A DNA stretch of 64,000 bases. Origin: Bin87 sp965220055 (GTDB taxonomy: Bacteria > Chloroflexota > Dehalococcoidia > Lucifugimonadales > UBA3495). Location: NCBI GenBank assembly GCA_965220055.1, contig CBDCPE010000004.1, positions 992,001-1,056,000 on the forward strand, read 5' to 3'. The notes beneath the pieces are model-generated. The model was given only the letters and a program-made list of their open reading frames with translations, searched no databases and was not told the DNA's origin. The position numbers and the translations under genes were made by a program. Below, one piece after another: positions 45,970 through 54,061 of the stretch; within the stretch, counting starts at the first letter, position 1; each line of letters starts with the position of its first letter.

Positions 45970-46746
45970 ATGGATTTGACCCTGAACGGTAAGGTTGCAA
46001 TGATCACGGGCGGCAGTCGTGGTCTCGGTCGTCAGTGCGCCCTGGCCCTGGGCCGGGAAGGCTGTGCGGTCGCCATTTGCGGACGCGACGGCGAGCAGGT
46101 TGAGCAAACCGTGTCCGAGCTGACCGCGCTCGGCATCAACGCCAACGGCAGCCAGGCCGACGTCACCAGTTCCGACGACGCGGACCGGTTCCTCCAACAG
46201 ACCACGGCGGCCCTGGGCGCTCCCGACATTCTGGTAAACAACGTTGGGGGCCGCCGCGGTTCCGTCCTCTTCGACGAGACCTCGATCGAACAGTTTGTGG
46301 AAGGGTTGGAGGTCAACCTCATTTCAGCGGTCCGCATGACCAAGCTGGCCTTGCCTCACATGCAGGCCCAGGGCTGGGGCCGCGTAATCAACATCGCCTC
46401 GATCTACGGCCGCGAACACGGTGGTTCCGTGGACTACATGACCGGCAAAGCCGGGATGATCGCCTTCTCCAAGCACCTGGCCCTGCAACTGGCCCAGACT
46501 GGCGTGCTGGTGAATTGCGTGGCCCCCGGCAGCATCGATTTCCCCGGGAGCACCTGGGACCGTTTCCAGCAGAACAACACCCCCGAGGTTGTGGGCGAGT
46601 TCATCGACCGCAATCTCCCCATGGGCAAGTTCGGCTGGCCGGAACCCATCGGGGAAACTGTGGCGTTCCTGGCCTCGGATCGGGCGGGCCTGATCACCGG
46701 CGCCTGCATCAACGTGGACGGCGGTCAGTCCAAGTCACTGTTCTAG
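45970..46746 (+). CDS. Short-chain dehydrogenase/reductase
   Basis: 258 residues, Rossmann fold. TGGSRGLGR binds NAD(P); NNVGG follows; the catalytic Ser is in NIASIYG with Tyr and Lys in VDYMTGKAG. The end GACINVDGGQSKSLF is typical of FabG-like SDRs. An ideal ribosome site (AGGGAGGAG) precedes ATG 45970, and the upstream TATAAT gives a likely promoter. The substrate is unknown. Confidence 0.93.
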   Translation: MDLTLNGKVAMITGGSRGLGRQCALALGREGCAVAICGRDGEQVEQTVSELTALGINANGSQADVTSSDDADRFLQQTTAALGAPDILVNNVGGRRGSVLFDETSIEQFVEGLEVNLISAVRMTKLALPHMQAQGWGRVINIASIYGREHGGSVDYMTGKAGMIAFSKHLALQLAQTGVLVNCVAPGSIDFPGSTWDRFQQNNTPEVVGEFIDRNLPMGKFGWPEPIGETVAFLASDRAGLITGACINVDGGQSKSLF

Positions 46747-46876
46747 CCGACCGCGCCGCCCCGAAACCCGGTGCACCCAAACCCCGAGACGCGCCGTGTG
46801 AACCATCGCCGGCGCGTCTCGCTGATCTCGATCTTATCGGACGGCCACTTGACCGCCGATCCCTATGACTCTGCGG

Positions 46877-47695
46877 TCAGCCGGCCTGGTGCACCGTCCC
46901 AACAAACTCCATCCAGGCTTCCACGCACTTTTCTGGCGCGGAGTGCTGCACATAACCCCCGGCTCCCGGGACCCGCGCCAGGGTGCAGTTGGGCATCCGG
47001 TCGGCCTGCCCTTGCGCGCGGTCGGGGATGTCGCCCTCGCTCAGTTCGCCGACCATCGCCATCGCCGGCGTATGGATTGACGCCAGTTTCTCCGTCAGGT
47101 TCTGCGTGCCCAGGTACGCCAGCGTCTCCAGGACCACGTGGCGGGACGTCTGGCCCATCTGCTGGATGTACCACTCGTGATGCCCGGGAGCCGCGGTCGC
47201 GCTGACCCGGCGTCCTCCGGTAGCCCGCGCCCAGCCTTCCACACCCTCTTCCTCCACCAGCCGATGGTAATTCTGGTACGTGTCAACGCCCGTGAAGTTG
47301 TAGGGCGACGTGCACGTCGTCACCGTGTGCAGCCGTTCCGGAAACTGGTAGGCGAATTGCAGAGCGATGGTGCCGCCGATGGTCTCTCCGATCAGGTGCA
47401 CCTTGTCCAGTTCCAGGTAGTCGAGCAGGTTCCGCAGGTCTCCGGCGAAGCCCTCCAGGGACCAATCGTAACCGGGTTCCGGCACCGTTGAACGGCCGAA
47501 GCCTCGCGCGTCCACCCGGATCACCCGGTACTGCCGGGCCAGCAGCGGCGGCCACGCGTACCACAGCCGGGCATTCTTGGCGTTGCCGTGATGCAGCACG
47601 ATGGTCTCGACCGACGCCGGCTCCCGCCAGGGATCGGTGTAGTTATCGTCGTCGTAGTACATCTCCAGGTCGCCGGCTAGCGGGGCAATTGGCAT
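46877..47695 (-). CDS. Alpha/beta hydrolase fold protein with altered triad
   Basis: 272 residues with the alpha/beta-hydrolase layout (VLHHGNAKNARLWYAW; VIRVDARGFGRS). The nucleophile elbow reads GETIGG, with Thr where Ser is expected, and the region of the catalytic His reads PGAGGYVQHSAPE, with Gly where GH is usual. It may use a displaced His (YVQH) or be non-hydrolytic. It is followed on the same strand by nothing for about 130 bases; a cupin gene is upstream. Confidence 0.8.
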   Translation of the reverse strand: MPIAPLAGDLEMYYDDDNYTDPWREPASVETIVLHHGNAKNARLWYAWPPLLARQYRVIRVDARGFGRSTVPEPGYDWSLEGFAGDLRNLLDYLELDKVHLIGETIGGTIALQFAYQFPERLHTVTTCTSPYNFTGVDTYQNYHRLVEEEGVEGWARATGGRRVSATAAPGHHEWYIQQMGQTSRHVVLETLAYLGTQNLTEKLASIHTPAMAMVGELSEGDIPDRAQGQADRMPNCTLARVPGAGGYVQHSAPEKCVEAWMEFVGTVHQAG

Positions 47696-47769
47696 GGTCC
47701 TCTCCTGCGTTTGATCGCCTGTGTGGGGCAGAGCCCGGGTACTTGCGGGCGCGTTTGCAACGTCAACAG

Positions 47770-48147
47770 CTAAACGTCGAGACCGCCGCCCGGTGTCTGA
47801 TCGGTCAGTGGGATCTGCACGCTGACTCGATCAACATCACCGACGCTGCGGGTCGTGTGGCCGCGGCCGCTCAGGTCCTCGCACAGTTCGATGTCGCCAA
47901 TGTTGAAGATCCGCTTGGTGCCATCGCCCAGCCCAATCTCCACCTGGCCCTGCAGCGTGATGACATACTGCCGTCGCGGCGCGGTGTGAAAGTCCACCAA
48001 CTGGGTGGGTTTCAAGCTGCTGAACTGCACGCCCGTGGCCGCCTCGGTCGCGGTCCTCAACGCGTGGCCCACCTGCTCGAAGGGCAGCTCCATTTCTTCG
48101 ATGTGCGATTCGCCATCCTCGCCCGTGTAGATCCTGACTACCTGCAT
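47770..48147 (-). CDS. Cupin-like small protein
   Basis: 125 residues. FHTAPRRQYVITLQGQVEIG, LGDGTKRIFNIGDIELCEDL and GHTTRSVGDVDRVSVQIPL give the cupin beta-barrel pattern with His/Glu metal-ligand candidates. ATG 48147 has GGAGG seven bases upstream; the longer open frame to 48348 is an artefact of the upstream gene. No function can be assigned. Confidence 0.78.
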   Translation of the reverse strand: MQVVRIYTGEDGESHIEEMELPFEQVGHALRTATEAATGVQFSSLKPTQLVDFHTAPRRQYVITLQGQVEIGLGDGTKRIFNIGDIELCEDLSGRGHTTRSVGDVDRVSVQIPLTDQTPGGGLDV

Positions 48148-48193
48148 TTCCTGTCCTCCGGTTCCGCGTCGGTTGGCGTCATCATAGCACCGG

Positions 48194-48886
48194 TTACCCC
48201 TGAATGCTGCTGCTGCCGTGCGCGCAGATGTCCAGCAGACAACAACCGTGGCAGCGCGGCGCATTCTTCGTGCAGGCGGCCTTGTGGTGATGGTCCAACA
48301 GGGCGTGAAACTCATTGAACAGGGAGACATCGGCCGGCAAGTTGGCATGGAACAACGCCTGCCACCCTTGGTAGTTGTCGCGCTCCATCGGTGAATGTCC
48401 GACCCGCTTCAGGATCCGGATGGTGTAGGCGTCGATAACGAAAGACGGCTTCCCGGCCGCGTACACCAGGATGTCGTCCGCAGTTTCCGGCCCTATCCCG
48501 TAAATGCCCAAAAGCTCACCCCGTACCGTCTCCGTGTCCGCCGCGAACATGTCGTCCAGGCTGCCGCCGTAGCGCTCGCACACGTGAGCTGCAAACGCCT
48601 TCAGCTTGCGCGCCTTGGCGTTGTAGTAACCGGACGGCCTCACCAGTTCGGCCAGCGCCTCGACGGGCAATGCGTGGATCTCCGGCCACCCGTCTATCCC
48701 AGCGGAAAGCAGGTTATCCAACGCCAATTCGACGTTCCGCCACGCGGCCGCCTGGGTGAGGATGGCCCCGGCGATCATCTCAAACCGGCTGGCCGCCGGC
48801 CACCAACCCTGCGGGCCGTAAGCGTTCAGCAACCGCCGGTATATCTCCGACAGCCCGGGCTGCGTCTCGGCCGTGTTCACCTGCAT
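48194..48886 (-). CDS. Endonuclease III-like DNA glycosylase
   Basis: A 230-residue HhH-GPD base-excision enzyme. The helix-hairpin-helix is LLGIYGIGPETADDIL, the catalytic Asp is in VIDAYTIRIL and the [4Fe-4S] cysteines follow C-x6-C-x2-C-x5-C (CTKNAPRCHGC, then CLLDIC). The Lys that gives lyase activity in E. coli Nth (GRKTA) is Glu here (GPETA), so it may be a monofunctional glycosylase of the Nth-related group. ATG 48886 is chosen; it follows sfsA by 34 bases. Confidence 0.88.
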   Translation of the reverse strand: MQVNTAETQPGLSEIYRRLLNAYGPQGWWPAASRFEMIAGAILTQAAAWRNVELALDNLLSAGIDGWPEIHALPVEALAELVRPSGYYNAKARKLKAFAAHVCERYGGSLDDMFAADTETVRGELLGIYGIGPETADDILVYAAGKPSFVIDAYTIRILKRVGHSPMERDNYQGWQALFHANLPADVSLFNEFHALLDHHHKAACTKNAPRCHGCCLLDICAHGSSSIQG

Positions 48887-48920
48887 CGAACCAGGCGGGA
48901 GTAGCAATGGAACATCGGGA

Positions 48921-49679
48921 TCACAGCAGCACTGGCACCGCGTCGGCAAGTTCGATGCCCTGCTCAGTCAGGCTACACCGGTACGCCCAAACCGCCACTC
49001 CGGCATCGTGCGCCTGCCTCAGCGTCGCGCCCAGTAGCGGGTCTGCTTCGTCGTGCGGCGCGAACGCCTCCACGTCCGCACGTTGGATCACGAATACCAC
49101 CGCGCCCTGGTGTCCCTCCTCCAGCGCCGCCATCAAACTGCGCAGGTGTTTCACTCCCCGAATGGTGGGAGCGTCCGGAAACAAACCCACGCCATCCTCA
49201 ACCAGCGTAACCGACTTGGTCTCGACGTAGCATTTGCCCGCGGGCCCTTCCAGCAGGAAATCCAGGCGGCTATCCCCATAGACTTGCTCCCCTCGCGCCA
49301 CCGGGTAGCTGCGGAACTGCGGCATACGCCTCTGTGCCAACGCCTCGGCCACCAGCTTGTTGGGCAGCCGGGCATCGGCGGACGACAGCGCGCTGCCGGT
49401 GTCCACCAGCGCCAGATCGTAGCTCGTCTTCCTGCCGGTTCCGCTCGGAGCCGGCGCCAGGAGGACGCGAAACCCCGGCACCAAAAGCTCGCCCATTCGA
49501 CCCGAATTGGGCACGTGCACCAGATATTCTTTGCGTTCCACGTCAACCAGAGCCGCGAAACGGTTCAGTCGCTTGATGAATCGCCCTTCAACCAAGGGAG
49601 GGAAGCGCACCGGAGTTCTCCTGCAGTGTCCGTTTACTTCGGTGCCGTCCGCCCGGCCTTTGCCCGCGGACACCACCAA
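48921..49679 (-). CDS. sfsA: SfsA family nuclease/sugar fermentation stimulation protein
   Basis: 252 residues. RFIKRLNRFAALVDVERKEY, HVPNSGRMGELLVPG and the nuclease-like core YGDSRLDFLLEG with YVETKSVTLVE are diagnostic. SfsA was named for maltose metabolism in E. coli and has a restriction-endonuclease-like fold with DNA binding; its true role is unclear. It forms a likely operon with the glycosylase gene. Confidence 0.93.
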   Translation of the reverse strand: MVVSAGKGRADGTEVNGHCRRTPVRFPPLVEGRFIKRLNRFAALVDVERKEYLVHVPNSGRMGELLVPGFRVLLAPAPSGTGRKTSYDLALVDTGSALSSADARLPNKLVAEALAQRRMPQFRSYPVARGEQVYGDSRLDFLLEGPAGKCYVETKSVTLVEDGVGLFPDAPTIRGVKHLRSLMAALEEGHQGAVVFVIQRADVEAFAPHDEADPLLGATLRQAHDAGVAVWAYRCSLTEQGIELADAVPVLL

Positions 49680-49708
49680 TTCGGATCTAACCGAGCATTT
49701 AACAAAAG

Positions 49709-49744
49709 CGTAATCAGTTCGTAATCGTGCGTTAATCCGTTATG
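49709..49744. promoter_or_regulatory. Direct repeats before the winged-helix regulator
   Basis: CGTAATC at 49709-49715 and 49720-49726, CGTTAATC at 49730-49737 and CGTTAT at 49739-49744. The 10-11 base spacing is one helical turn, as in Pho-box-like sites of OmpR/PhoB-type regulators. It may be an autoregulatory site shared with the divergent sfsA. Confidence 0.5.
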
Positions 49745-49808
49745 CCCAATATAAAACCATCGGCAGCGGCCTTCCAATCTATCCGTTTGTTGCTGATAAG
49801 GTTCGGCG

Positions 49809-50498
49809 ATGACCACGCACAGAAGTTATCAAACCTACAACGTCGCGCCTCGCGTCCTCCTGTTGGGACCGGGTTGGGAAATGATCCAGGGCGCACTCGC
49901 CGCCGCTTCTGATACCGGCGCCATCGAGGTGATCGGTGCGGATTGCGATTACGACGCGGACTTCGACTACGGTGTCGATTCTCCTACGGTGTTGCTCCTG
50001 TCTCCGGACGCGGATCTGCCCGTGCAACCGGACGATGACAACGGCCCCCTGGTGCTCCGATGCGTCGCCGACGATGATTTGGATTCGCCCGATCTCTACG
50101 AAGATTCCGATGACTTCGTCGCCGTGCCCTGCGCCCCCACCGAACTGGTCAAACGCATCCTCCGCCTGGCTCAACGCCGGGCGATTGAATTGGGTTCGGC
50201 CGACTCGATACGGGTGGGCGGGATTTCGCTTAACCCGGCCACCTACCAGGTTAGCGCCAACGGTCGCCCGGTGGACCTGGCTTGGTTGGAGTTCCAACTC
50301 CTGCATTTCCTGATGGACAACGTGGGCAAGGTATTCACCCGGGACCAGCTGTTAGCCAACGTCTGGGGAGTGGAAAACATCGGCGGTACACGCACCGTGG
50401 ATGTCCATATCCGCCGCCTGCGCTACAAGCTGGAAAACGGCGCCGAGACTTATTTCCGCACCGTCAAGAACGTCGGGTACGGCATGATTGAACCGTAG
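49809..50498 (+). CDS. Orphan OmpR-type regulator with degenerate receiver
   Basis: 229 residues. The N-terminal half keeps the receiver strand pattern but at the phosphorylation site has VLLLSPDAD (Ser instead of Asp), and the conserved Lys is Val (FVAVPCAPTELVKRIL). The C-terminal half is a full winged helix (LEFQLLHFLMDNVGKVFTRD; GGTRTVDVHIRRLRYKLENG; VGYGMIEP). No kinase is adjacent. It probably acts without phosphorylation, perhaps by sensing something else or simply dimerising. Confidence 0.88.
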   Translation: MTTHRSYQTYNVAPRVLLLGPGWEMIQGALAAASDTGAIEVIGADCDYDADFDYGVDSPTVLLLSPDADLPVQPDDDNGPLVLRCVADDDLDSPDLYEDSDDFVAVPCAPTELVKRILRLAQRRAIELGSADSIRVGGISLNPATYQVSANGRPVDLAWLEFQLLHFLMDNVGKVFTRDQLLANVWGVENIGGTRTVDVHIRRLRYKLENGAETYFRTVKNVGYGMIEP

Positions 50499-50509
50499 CC
50501 GCCTGGTCT

Positions 50510-50569
50510 CCTACAGAACGAATACCTACAGAACGGAAACCTACAGATCAAACACCCACAGCGCGGAAA
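50510..50569. repeat. Four tandem 15-bp repeats
   Basis: Units CCTACAGAACGAATA, CCTACAGAACGGAAA, CCTACAGATCAAACA and CCCACAGCGCGGAAA lie head to tail between the regulator stop codon and the terminator. They sit in the untranslated 3' end of the regulator message. Confidence 0.75.
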
Positions 50570-50597
50570 GGGGCGAATTCGCACTCGCCCCTTTTTG
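50567..50597 (+). terminator. Intrinsic terminator after the regulator
   Basis: Stem AGGGGCGA (50569-50576), eight-base loop and TCGCCCCT (50585-50592), then TTTTG; the AAA before the stem extends pairing with the T-run. It may also work for the convergent P450 gene. Confidence 0.85.
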
Positions 50598-50623
50598 TGT
50601 TGACCGGTATCCAGCCGTGGCTG

Positions 50624-51853
50624 CTACCACTCGGCCGGCAGGCTCACCACGCCGCGGATGTTCAGCAGGTTATGGTACTCCAGCTGGTTCGGATCGCTGG
50701 CGAACTTGAACGGTGGGAACTTGCGGGTCAGCGCCCGGAACGCTTCCTGCCCTTCCAGACGGGCCAGGTTGGCTCCCAGGCAATGGTGGATCCCGCCGCC
50801 GAAAGCGACGTGCGGATTCGGGTAGCGCGTGATGTCCAGATCCTCGGGGTTCTCGAAGGCCATCGGATCCCGGTTGGCGGAGTTGATGATGGTCATCACC
50901 TTCTCACCTTCGCGGATCTTCTCGCCGCCCAGTTCGATGTCCTCCAGCGCGATACGCGGGGCTCGCTTCACCGGAGAATCGTAGCGGAGCAGTTCCTCCG
51001 TCGCGCGTACCAGGAGGCTGTCGTCCTCCTTGAGCATGTTCCATTGCTCGGGGTTCTTCATCAGCGCCATGGTCCCGTTGCCCACCAGGTTGATCGTGGT
51101 CTGGTGGCCGGCGATGAGCAGCAACAGGGTGTTGCCCAGCACCTCTTCCCGGCTCAGTTCCCCCTCGCGTTCACCGATAGCCAGGACCGACAGCAGGTCA
51201 TCGGATGGTTCGCTGACACGCTCTTCCACCAGTGGATTGACATAATCATTCAGGGTGGTAATGGCCTCGTGTACCCGGGTGTGCCGGTCCGGCGATTCCT
51301 GATCCAACGACAGCAACTGCCGGGACAGCGTTCGCAGGAACTCGCGGTCCTCCGCCGGCATCCCCAGCCAGTTGGCGATAACCAGCACCGGCATGGCATT
51401 GGCGAAGTCCCTTAGCACATCCATATCCCCGCTTTGCGGATCAAAGTCTTTCAAGAGGTCCTGGATGATGCCCTGTACCATCGCCCGGAAACGGTTGTCG
51501 ATGTACTTGGGGTTAAACACCGGATGGACGGCGCGCCGCATCCGCAGGTGATCGGGCCGGTCCCGGCGGATGAACCAATTGTTCATGTAGTCGAGATTGA
51601 ACTTGTACTTTGAGAAGTCCTCTTCCGAAATCGGCGGACTGGGTGGCTTATCGTCCCGCAGGAACACCTCGGACGAGAAGTACTCCGGATGGCGCAGCGC
51701 CCACACCACCGCCTGGTATGACGTGATCACCCACGTGTCGAACTTCTCGTTCCAGTACACCGGTGCCTCTTCCCGCAACATCGCGTAATACGGGTACGGG
51801 TTGCGCAGGTTTTCCGGAGAAAGCAATTCGTCGTGGATTCGATCTTTCAGCAT
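50624..51853 (-). CDS. Cytochrome P450
   Basis: A 409-residue soluble bacterial P450. The I-helix is LIAGHQTT (AGHQTT 248-253, with Gln where an acid is common), ExxR is E287-R290 (EELLR), and the haem-binding loop is FGGGIHHCLG with Cys358. There is no fused reductase and no ferredoxin next to it. Its substrate is unknown; the surrounding oxidoreductases suggest catabolism of organic compounds. Confidence 0.96.
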   Translation of the reverse strand: MLKDRIHDELLSPENLRNPYPYYAMLREEAPVYWNEKFDTWVITSYQAVVWALRHPEYFSSEVFLRDDKPPSPPISEEDFSKYKFNLDYMNNWFIRRDRPDHLRMRRAVHPVFNPKYIDNRFRAMVQGIIQDLLKDFDPQSGDMDVLRDFANAMPVLVIANWLGMPAEDREFLRTLSRQLLSLDQESPDRHTRVHEAITTLNDYVNPLVEERVSEPSDDLLSVLAIGEREGELSREEVLGNTLLLLIAGHQTTINLVGNGTMALMKNPEQWNMLKEDDSLLVRATEELLRYDSPVKRAPRIALEDIELGGEKIREGEKVMTIINSANRDPMAFENPEDLDITRYPNPHVAFGGGIHHCLGANLARLEGQEAFRALTRKFPPFKFASDPNQLEYHNLLNIRGVVSLPAEW

Positions 51854-51923
51854 AGTTGCGGCCTCTCATCCAACTGGGGTGAACATGTTTGAGTGACAAT
51901 GTAGCGGCAACGCGTTTCGAGTG

Positions 51924-52338
51924 TCAACTTGCGCGGTTGCGGCGCAGCACGCGCACGTTCCACCAGGCGATCAGCGGCGTGATGACCACCGTGGGCAGTA
52001 TCCAGGGAACCCACACCGGGTCCATATCGACGTTGACCACCGTCACCGCCGTGATCGTCGCGATGGTGCCGGCCATCATGTTGGTGAGATGCCGCGACAC
52101 GCGACGGGCGCCGCCCGGCTGCCTCCGGTGGAAACTGGCGTCCGCCACCCCCAGTGCCAACGCGATCCCGCCGAAGACCAGCATTGTCACCCACTGGGAA
52201 CTCCCGCCCATCGCCAGAACTATCGCGTAACCCCACATCGCCAGTCCGGTGACTCCAATGGCGGCGACGGCAACCCAGTCCACCGGGTGAGCCCGACGTT
52301 GCCGGTTACGGGCGAAACGCCACCCGGCAAACACCAGG
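51924..52338 (-). pseudogene. DUF2306-like membrane protein gene, 3' part
   Basis: The C-terminal part of a membrane protein: VFAGWRFARNRQRRAHPVDW, then three hydrophobic helices ending VVITPLIAWWNVRVLRRN. It is separated from its 5' part (53793-54024) by an insertion sequence. Removing the element and one ACACCAGG copy gives a continuous frame FSFYLVFAGWRFARN and a 212-residue protein. The open frame seen here begins inside the element and is artificial. Confidence 0.75.
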
Positions 52339-53792
52339 CTCGGCTTTGTACAATCAAGCGGCATAGGCTAGCGTGTCGAGCATCCTGCGGTACAAGAGGC
52401 GCGGGACTTTTATCGATTCGTGCTCGCGCTCGGACGGCATAAAAGTACCCTGCTGCACCCAGAGGTGTCGTCTGACCAGGGCGATGGCGTCGGCGAAGGA
52501 AGGGCTGGTCTTGTCATACCATGCCGTGGTGCGCGGAGCCATGCCACCCTGCTGACCGATCAGGATATCCGCCGCCAGCGTCACCACGCTGAACAAGCCA
52601 AAGAGCGCGGGGGTGGTCCGCGCGATGGCTCGTTCCGACCACTGGCGCTGGGTTTCCATGCCCAGGTGAGCCCGCAGCTCCTCAAAGGTCACCTCGACCT
52701 GCCACCGCAGCAGATACCACTGCAATATCCGCAGCGGTTCCGCCGCGACGTCGGTGCATAGCAAGGCATAGGGCCCGCGGCGCTCCGCCAGGTATCTGAC
52801 GACGACCCAACGTATGGGAAGGCGCGGCGGCCCGCCGTGGTACCACAGCGCCACGCCCGAAGCGAGCTCGACCATGGTGGTACTGCCGTCGGAACCGGTG
52901 GCGCGGTAGGGGGTCCATTGGGTAGCGGGATCGTCCAGTACCGCAGTGGGATTGGGCAGTCGCGCTCCGACCACCCGGGGCCGCCCGATCTGGCCGGGCC
53001 GCCGCGCTGGCGCGGGCTGGTGCAGGGACGCATCCTTGCGCAGTTTGGTGACGACGACAACGGGCTTCGACATGCCCTGGCAATGCCGCAGGAACTCCCG
53101 CTTGGCGTAGCCGCCATCGGCCACCACCACCAGGTCCCGGTCCGGCAGCCACCGGCGCCGGCAGACCAGCATCTGCTGGGCGTAGTCGGTGACCGTCTTG
53201 TGCCGGCGGCCTTTGCGTCGGTCATAGCGGGCCGACACCACCAGCGCGGTCAAAAACGGCAGCGCCCAGTGTCGACCCGCCCATCCGATACGCGTCAGCA
53301 ACATCAGGCTCACCCATTGCAGTCCGGGAGTCATCACCACCTGGTCGTCGGTGGAGCGTACGGGATCCCGGTACCGCCCCTTGGCCGCAATCTTCCGGCC
53401 CCAGCGTCGGTCCACCGTCTCGTCAATGCCGAACACCAACGGCTCGGTGGACGAACCAAGGCGCCCGGCCACCAGCAGCAACAGCACCCGGCTCAGTCGC
53501 AGTGGCGACCACTGGGCGCGGTTGAGCACGTGGTGATAGATGGCGAAGTCGCCGTGCTGCCCAATCCCCAGGATGTTGAGGGCGGAGGACACGGTGCGCT
53601 TGCCGGGAGACAGGATCGCTCCTACCGCCAGGAGTTGAGCCTTGCGCCAGGTCCTGGGGTCAAACAGGTGCTCAAAGGGCAGCAGCAGGGTTACTATGAC
53701 TGCGGGCAGGGTAGGCATGCTCGACCTCTTGTAGTGATTTGGTCGAGCTTACCCTGTTCTTATAATTCTGCTAGCTTTTGTACAAAGTCGAG
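52339..53792 (-). mobile_element. DDE insertion sequence (IS4/IS701-like)
   Basis: A 1454-bp element with 15-bp terminal inverted repeats CTCG[G/A]CTTTGTACAA (one mismatch) and an 8-bp target duplication ACACCAGG at 52331-52338 and 53793-53800. It encodes one transposase. The exact family is uncertain; the transposase resembles DDE_5/IS701-annotated proteins. Confidence 0.9.
52354..53718 (-). CDS. DDE transposase (IS4/IS701-like)
   Basis: A 454-residue intact transposase. GIDETVDRRWGRKIAAKGRY carries the first Asp, DLVVVADGGYAKREFL the second and WQVEVTFEELRAHLGMETQR the Glu; TQRQWSERAIARTTPALFGL is the family's C-terminal block. It occupies nearly the whole element, ending 15 bp from its left edge. 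Confidence 0.9.
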   Translation of the reverse strand: MPTLPAVIVTLLLPFEHLFDPRTWRKAQLLAVGAILSPGKRTVSSALNILGIGQHGDFAIYHHVLNRAQWSPLRLSRVLLLLVAGRLGSSTEPLVFGIDETVDRRWGRKIAAKGRYRDPVRSTDDQVVMTPGLQWVSLMLLTRIGWAGRHWALPFLTALVVSARYDRRKGRRHKTVTDYAQQMLVCRRRWLPDRDLVVVADGGYAKREFLRHCQGMSKPVVVVTKLRKDASLHQPAPARRPGQIGRPRVVGARLPNPTAVLDDPATQWTPYRATGSDGSTTMVELASGVALWYHGGPPRLPIRWVVVRYLAERRGPYALLCTDVAAEPLRILQWYLLRWQVEVTFEELRAHLGMETQRQWSERAIARTTPALFGLFSVVTLAADILIGQQGGMAPRTTAWYDKTSPSFADAIALVRRHLWVQQGTFMPSEREHESIKVPRLLYRRMLDTLAYAA

Positions 53793-54024
53793 ACACCAGG
53801 TAGAAGCTGAACAACGCGATCAGGAACAGGAAAAGGCTGCTCCCCATGATCGCCAGCGGAATCGCTGTCAGGAATACCACCGTCATCCCTGCCGCATAGA
53901 TCCGGCCTGCCAGCACATGCCACCGCCCTCCCTTCGCCGTAACCAGGGCAACCGCGGCGGTGGCCAGCGACACCGACCCGGCGGCGATATGCACCGCCAG
54001 CAATATCAGTTGGACCAAAAACAC
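53793..54024 (-). pseudogene. DUF2306-like membrane protein gene, 5' part
   Basis: The N-terminal part of the split gene: VQLILLAVHIAAGSVSLATA, KGGRWHVLAGRIYAAGMTVV and SSLFLFLIALFSFYLV, with the His and GRxY motifs typical of DUF2306-like membrane proteins. The frame runs into the insertion sequence after FYLVS. The function of the family is unknown. The CoA-transferase gene ends 38 bases upstream of its start. Confidence 0.75.
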
Positions 54025-54061
54025 CCAGCCGCCGGAAGGACACCGCGAGCAGGCGCCGGTT

